A stretch of 9,018 nt of DNA, from assembly GCA_903872005.1 (NCBI GenBank), contig CAIQJD010000958.1, positions 1 to 9,018 on the forward strand, given 5' to 3'. The position numbers were made by a program, and so were the translations under genes. Below are positions 6,909 to 9,018 of this stretch, piece after piece. The notes under the pieces were generated by a model. That model was not told where the DNA came from. It made no database searches and saw only the letters and a program-made list of their open reading frames with translations. The stretch comes from an uncultured bacterium. GTDB lineage: Bacteria > Chloroflexota > Anaerolineae > JACIWP01. Position 1 is the stretch's first letter. Every line of letters begins with the position of its first letter.

Positions 6909-6938
6909 TTGGCAAGATTGCCCCTTTCATGCTAAACT
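6909..6938 (+). promoter_or_regulatory. Possible promoter of manA
   Basis: -35 TTGGCA (6909-6914, 5/6), 18-base spacer, extended -10 TGC-TAAACT (6930-6938, hexamer 4/6). The predicted start near 6945 leaves a leader of only about 13 bases. A GGGGG run (6952-6956) almost touches ATG 6958, too close for a normal ribosome binding site. Confidence 0.42.
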
Positions 6939-6957
6939 AGCGCTATCCTATGGGGGA

Positions 6958-7962
6958 ATGACTGCCTTGCCCGATCTCTATCCGCTCACCTTCGAGCCGG
7001 CGTTCCGCTCCTACATCTGGGGCGGGCGCAATCTGGAAGCCTGGGGCCGGCGGCTGCCGGCCGGGCCGGTCGCCGAAAGCTGGGAGATCAGCGGACACCC
7101 GGCCAGCCCCACCTGCGTCAAAGTCGGCCCCCTGGCCGGCCGGCCGCTGACCGAGCTGGTGGAGGAGCTGGGGCCGGCGCTGTTGGGCTGGCGCCATGCC
7201 GAGGCGCTGCGCCGGCGGCGTTTCCCCTTGCTGATCAAGCTCCTGGATGCCGCTCAGACCCTCAGCGTGCAGGTGCATCCCAATGACGCCTACGCCGCGG
7301 CCCACGAGGGCGGCGAATGGGGCAAGACCGAGATGTGGTACATCCTCAGCGCCGCGCCGGGTGCGCGCATCATCTATGGCCTGCGCGCCGGCGTCACGCC
7401 GCAACGCTTCCGCGCTGCCCTGGCCGCCGGCGATCTGGAATCGTGCTTGCACTATCTGCCGATCCGGGCCGACGACGCCATCTTCATCCCCGCCGGCGCG
7501 ATCCACGCCCTCTTGGGCGACGCCATGGTCCTGGAAATTCAACAGACCTCCGACATCACCTATCGGGTGTATGACTGGAACCGGCCGGGCGCCGACGGCA
7601 AGCCGCGCCCGCTGCACATCGAGCCGGCGCTGGAAGTGATTGACTTCAGCCTGATCGAGCCGGCCGCCTGTGGGGCGGTCGCGACGGCGACGCCCGATGG
7701 CGTTGTGCGCCGGCGCCTGTGCGGCAACGCCCCTTTCCTGGTGGAGCGGATCGAGCTGCCGGCCGGCGCGCGCTGGGATGGCTGTTGCGACGGCTCGACC
7801 TTCGAGATTTGGGCGACCCTGGCCGGCGCCGGCCAACTCCTGTGGGCCGGCGGGGCGCAACCCCTGCCGGCGCTGCAATTGGCCTTGTTGCCGGCGGCCC
7901 TGGGCGCATTCCAGATGCAGGCCGACCGGCCGTCGGTCTTCTTGCGCGTTGGCCTGGCATGA
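6958..7962 (+). CDS. manA: Mannose-6-phosphate isomerase, type I (short form)
   Basis: 334 aa, the length of the Bacillus-type short phosphomannose isomerases. Cytoplasmic zinc enzyme that interconverts mannose-6-phosphate and fructose-6-phosphate, feeding GDP-mannose and glycan synthesis or mannose use. Zinc-site residues are in place: Q105 and H107 in SVQVHPNDAY, E125 in GKTEMWYIL, H183 in IPAGAIHAL. The catalytic arginine R203 is in the DITYRVYDWNR segment. Other family landmarks: YIWGGRNL near the N-terminus and ESWEIS at 40-45. The C-terminal cupin half is present. The stop overlaps an ATG (7959-7961), but only a 15-codon frame follows. It has its own promoter and is divergent from the MFS gene; no other mannose gene is nearby. 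Confidence 0.96.
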   Translation: MTALPDLYPLTFEPAFRSYIWGGRNLEAWGRRLPAGPVAESWEISGHPASPTCVKVGPLAGRPLTELVEELGPALLGWRHAEALRRRRFPLLIKLLDAAQTLSVQVHPNDAYAAAHEGGEWGKTEMWYILSAAPGARIIYGLRAGVTPQRFRAALAAGDLESCLHYLPIRADDAIFIPAGAIHALLGDAMVLEIQQTSDITYRVYDWNRPGADGKPRPLHIEPALEVIDFSLIEPAACGAVATATPDGVVRRRLCGNAPFLVERIELPAGARWDGCCDGSTFEIWATLAGAGQLLWAGGAQPLPALQLALLPAALGAFQMQADRPSVFLRVGLA

Positions 7963-7998
7963 ACGCGCCGGCGCGCCGCAGAGGAGAGGGAAACCGCC

Positions 7999-8109
7999 AT
8001 GCCTGACCATGCCTTCCGTCCCATCCTCCTGGCGCAGATTCGGCTGCTGCCCGGCCGGTTCCAAAAGCGCCTCGACGCTCAATTCCTTCTGAGGAGACGA
8101 TTCATCTGA
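7999..8109 (+). CDS. Possible 36-aa small protein upstream of DUF362 gene
   Basis: ATG 7999 to TGA 8107-8109, preceded by GGAGAGGG (7983-7990) at 8 bases, a good ribosome binding site. Its stop overlaps the DUF362 start codon (TGATG), the usual sign of coupled translation. The peptide is basic toward its end (LLRRRFI) with no recognisable motif. It may be a leader peptide that couples translation to the next gene, or a chance frame. Supported by site and overlap only. Confidence 0.33.
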   Translation: MPDHAFRPILLAQIRLLPGRFQKRLDAQFLLRRRFI

Positions 8110-9018
8110 TGCCTACCGTGAGCCTGGTTCGCACGCCCCCCGCTCCTAGCTTCGAGCAGGTCGAAATCGCCGTTCGCCAGGCCGTGGCGCTGGCCGGCGG
8201 GCTGCAAGAGATTGTCCGCCCCGGCCAACGGGTGCTGCTCAAACCCAATCTGGTTGCCTCGCCGGCCCATCCGCGCGCCGGCGCCTGCACCAGCCCCGAA
8301 GTCTGCCGGGCGCTGGCCGTCATGGTGCGCGAGCTGGGCGCGCATCCTCTGATTGCCGAATCGGCCGCCGTCGGCGTGGACACGGAAGCCGCGATCCAGT
8401 TCATGGGCTACGGCCGGCTGCGCGATGAGGGGTTCGAGGTGCTCGACCTGAAAACTGCCGCGCCGGCGACGTTGGCCCTGCCCGACGGCGAAGTGGTGCA
8501 GGAGATTCAGACCTGGGAGCCGGTCGTCTCGGCCGATGTCATCATCAGCGTCGCCGTGATGAAGACCCACGACCAGTGCGAAGTGACGTTGAGCCTGAAG
8601 AACCTGAAGGGCATCATCACCGACGCCGAAAAGCGCCGGCTGCACCGCCGCGATAGGCGTCCCCACCACTTCAATCTGGCTCAGGTCGGCCACGCCCAGA
8701 CCGCGCTCAGCGGCCCGCCGGGTGATGTCCACTTCCGCGAGGTCGAAGCCCATCACGGCCGCGGCCACCGCGTCGGTGGCGACCAGGTCGCGGCCGGCCA
8801 GGACAAGATCCATCTCCAACGGGATGCCGCGCAGCGGCCCCAGCCCCTCCTGACACCAGATGCCGTCAATGACGCAGAAGGCCGGCTTGAAAGCCGCGGC
8901 CAGGTCGCATGTGCCGCCGGTGACGCCCAGGCGGTGCAGCAGGCGCTTGTCGGCGTCGGTGATGAGGCCCTTCAGGTTCTTCAGGCCCAGGGTCACTTCG
9001 CACTGGTCATGGGTCTTG
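8109..9018 (+). CDS. DUF362-family protein, N-terminal 180 aa, frame then crosses an inversion junction
   Basis: ATG 8109, with GAGGAG 12 bases upstream. Residues 1-180 are a clear DUF362 (COG2006) N-terminal half: VRPGQRVLLKPNLV (K45-P46-N47), TSPEVCRALAVMVRELG, the KTHDQCEVTLSLKNLKG core (K152-T153-H154), then TDAEKRRLHR. Family members are uncharacterised proteins, some linked to iron-sulfur chemistry. After R180 (base 8648) homology stops. The frame stays open to the window edge only because it reads the antisense of another DUF362 gene piece, giving a His/Gly/Gln-rich meaningless tail. So the true gene is truncated here: the expected LGVTGG...IDGI...D..A...MG half is missing on this strand. 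Start, homology and break are all visible in the sequence. Whether the break is biological is not. Confidence 0.82.
   Translation, partial: MPTVSLVRTPPAPSFEQVEIAVRQAVALAGGLQEIVRPGQRVLLKPNLVASPAHPRAGACTSPEVCRALAVMVRELGAHPLIAESAAVGVDTEAAIQFMGYGRLRDEGFEVLDLKTAAPATLALPDGEVVQEIQTWEPVVSADVIISVAVMKTHDQCEVTLSLKNLKGIITDAEKRRLHRRDRRPHHFNLAQVGHAQTALSGPPGDVHFREVEAHHGRGHRVGGDQVAAGQDKIHLQRDAAQRPQPLLTPDAVNDAEGRLESRGQVACAAGDAQAVQQALVGVGDEALQVLQAQGHFALVMGL
8562..9017. repeat. 87-base inverted repeat formed by two DUF362 gene pieces
   Basis: Left arm 8562-8648 and right arm 8931-9017 (read on the minus strand) align without gaps over 87 bases with 7 differences. Both encode KTHDQCEVTL(S/G)LKNLKG and on to LHR. 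The 282-base interval is minus-strand DUF362 coding sequence. The right arm may continue beyond the window. Four of the seven differences change amino acids (S/G, I/L, E/D, R/L), so these are two diverged gene copies, not one sequence folded back on itself. Confidence 0.88.
8649..9018 (-). pseudogene. DUF362-family protein, middle and C-terminal piece (enters from right edge)
   Basis: Minus strand, codons from 9017 downward: KTHDQCEVTLGLKNLKG, LITDADKRLLHRLGVTGG, FKPAFCVIDGIWCQEG, GIPLEMDLVLAGRDLVATDA, MGFDLAEVDI, then VGTPIAAV at about 8650. About 122 residues are a good DUF362 C-terminal half and contain exactly the part missing from the plus-strand gene. Below about 8649 the frame stays open as far as 8079, but that stretch is only the antisense of the plus-strand DUF362 gene. 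The last C-terminal residues therefore appear to be lost. The N-terminal half would lie beyond the right edge. The junction cannot be placed better than about 8641-8655. If the join is an artefact, this is simply a piece of an intact gene placed here wrongly. Confidence 0.82.

Noticed and set aside
6679..6930. 83-aa minus-strand gene in the divergent gap
   Set aside because: It overlaps the MFS promoter, the palindrome and repeat copy B; no ribosome binding site or motif.
7959..8006. 15-codon frame starting in the manA stop
   Set aside because: Too short, no ribosome binding site of its own, and it contains the binding site of the following 36-aa frame.
6943..8082. 379-aa minus-strand frame
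   Set aside because: Antisense of manA, whose zinc-site residues are on the plus strand.
1..9018. CRISPR array, tRNA, rRNA, insertion sequence or integrase
   Set aside because: I looked for regularly spaced direct repeats, tRNA-like arms and CCA ends, rRNA-like tracts and DDE/tyrosine recombinase motifs and saw none.

Overview
The window is about two-thirds G+C, densely coding, and full of the hexamer GCCGGC. The protein types are a 7-TM/GAF/PAS hybrid-sensor style histidine kinase, a CcmA/NatA-type ABC exporter, a type I phosphomannose isomerase and DUF362 proteins. Together with the compositional style they suggest a Chloroflexota (Anaerolineae/Caldilineae-like) bacterium. This is an inference from style; no 16S or marker gene is present.

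Layout. (a) 1-148, minus: the N-terminus of a protein with a twin-arginine signal, running off the left edge. (b) 149-302: divergent promoter region. (c) 303-2720, plus: membrane sensor histidine kinase, followed after 10 bases by 2731-3459, an unnamed 242-aa protein whose C-terminal part looks like a worn-out PD-(D/E)xK nuclease fold. (d) 3460-3598: convergent intergenic region holding a strong 63-base hairpin repeat. (e) 6662 down to 3599, minus: a probable three-gene operon of MFS transporter, ABC ATPase and ABC-2 permease (the last two overlap by 4 bases). A good sigma-70-type promoter lies upstream, with a perfect 22-base palindrome between promoter and start codon. (f) 6663-6957: divergent intergenic region with the MFS promoter, a second, decayed copy of the hairpin repeat, and a promoter for manA. 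(g) 6958-7962, plus: mannose-6-phosphate isomerase. (h) 7999-8109: possible 36-aa ORF. (i) 8109 to the right edge: a DUF362 gene on the plus strand that is genuine only to about base 8648. From there to base 9018 the minus strand encodes the middle and C-terminal part of a second, diverged DUF362 protein.

The strongest anomaly is this last region. Two DUF362 gene pieces meet tail-to-tail, creating an 87-base inverted repeat (80/87 identical) around a 282-base loop. This is either a real inversion between paralogues or a chimeric join from amplification or assembly. The second is a hairpin-forming dispersed repeat family with two copies in opposite orientation. I see no CRISPR array, tRNA, rRNA, transposase or integrase, and no defence cluster. 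Apart from these anomalies the content is ordinary chromosomal housekeeping and transport.
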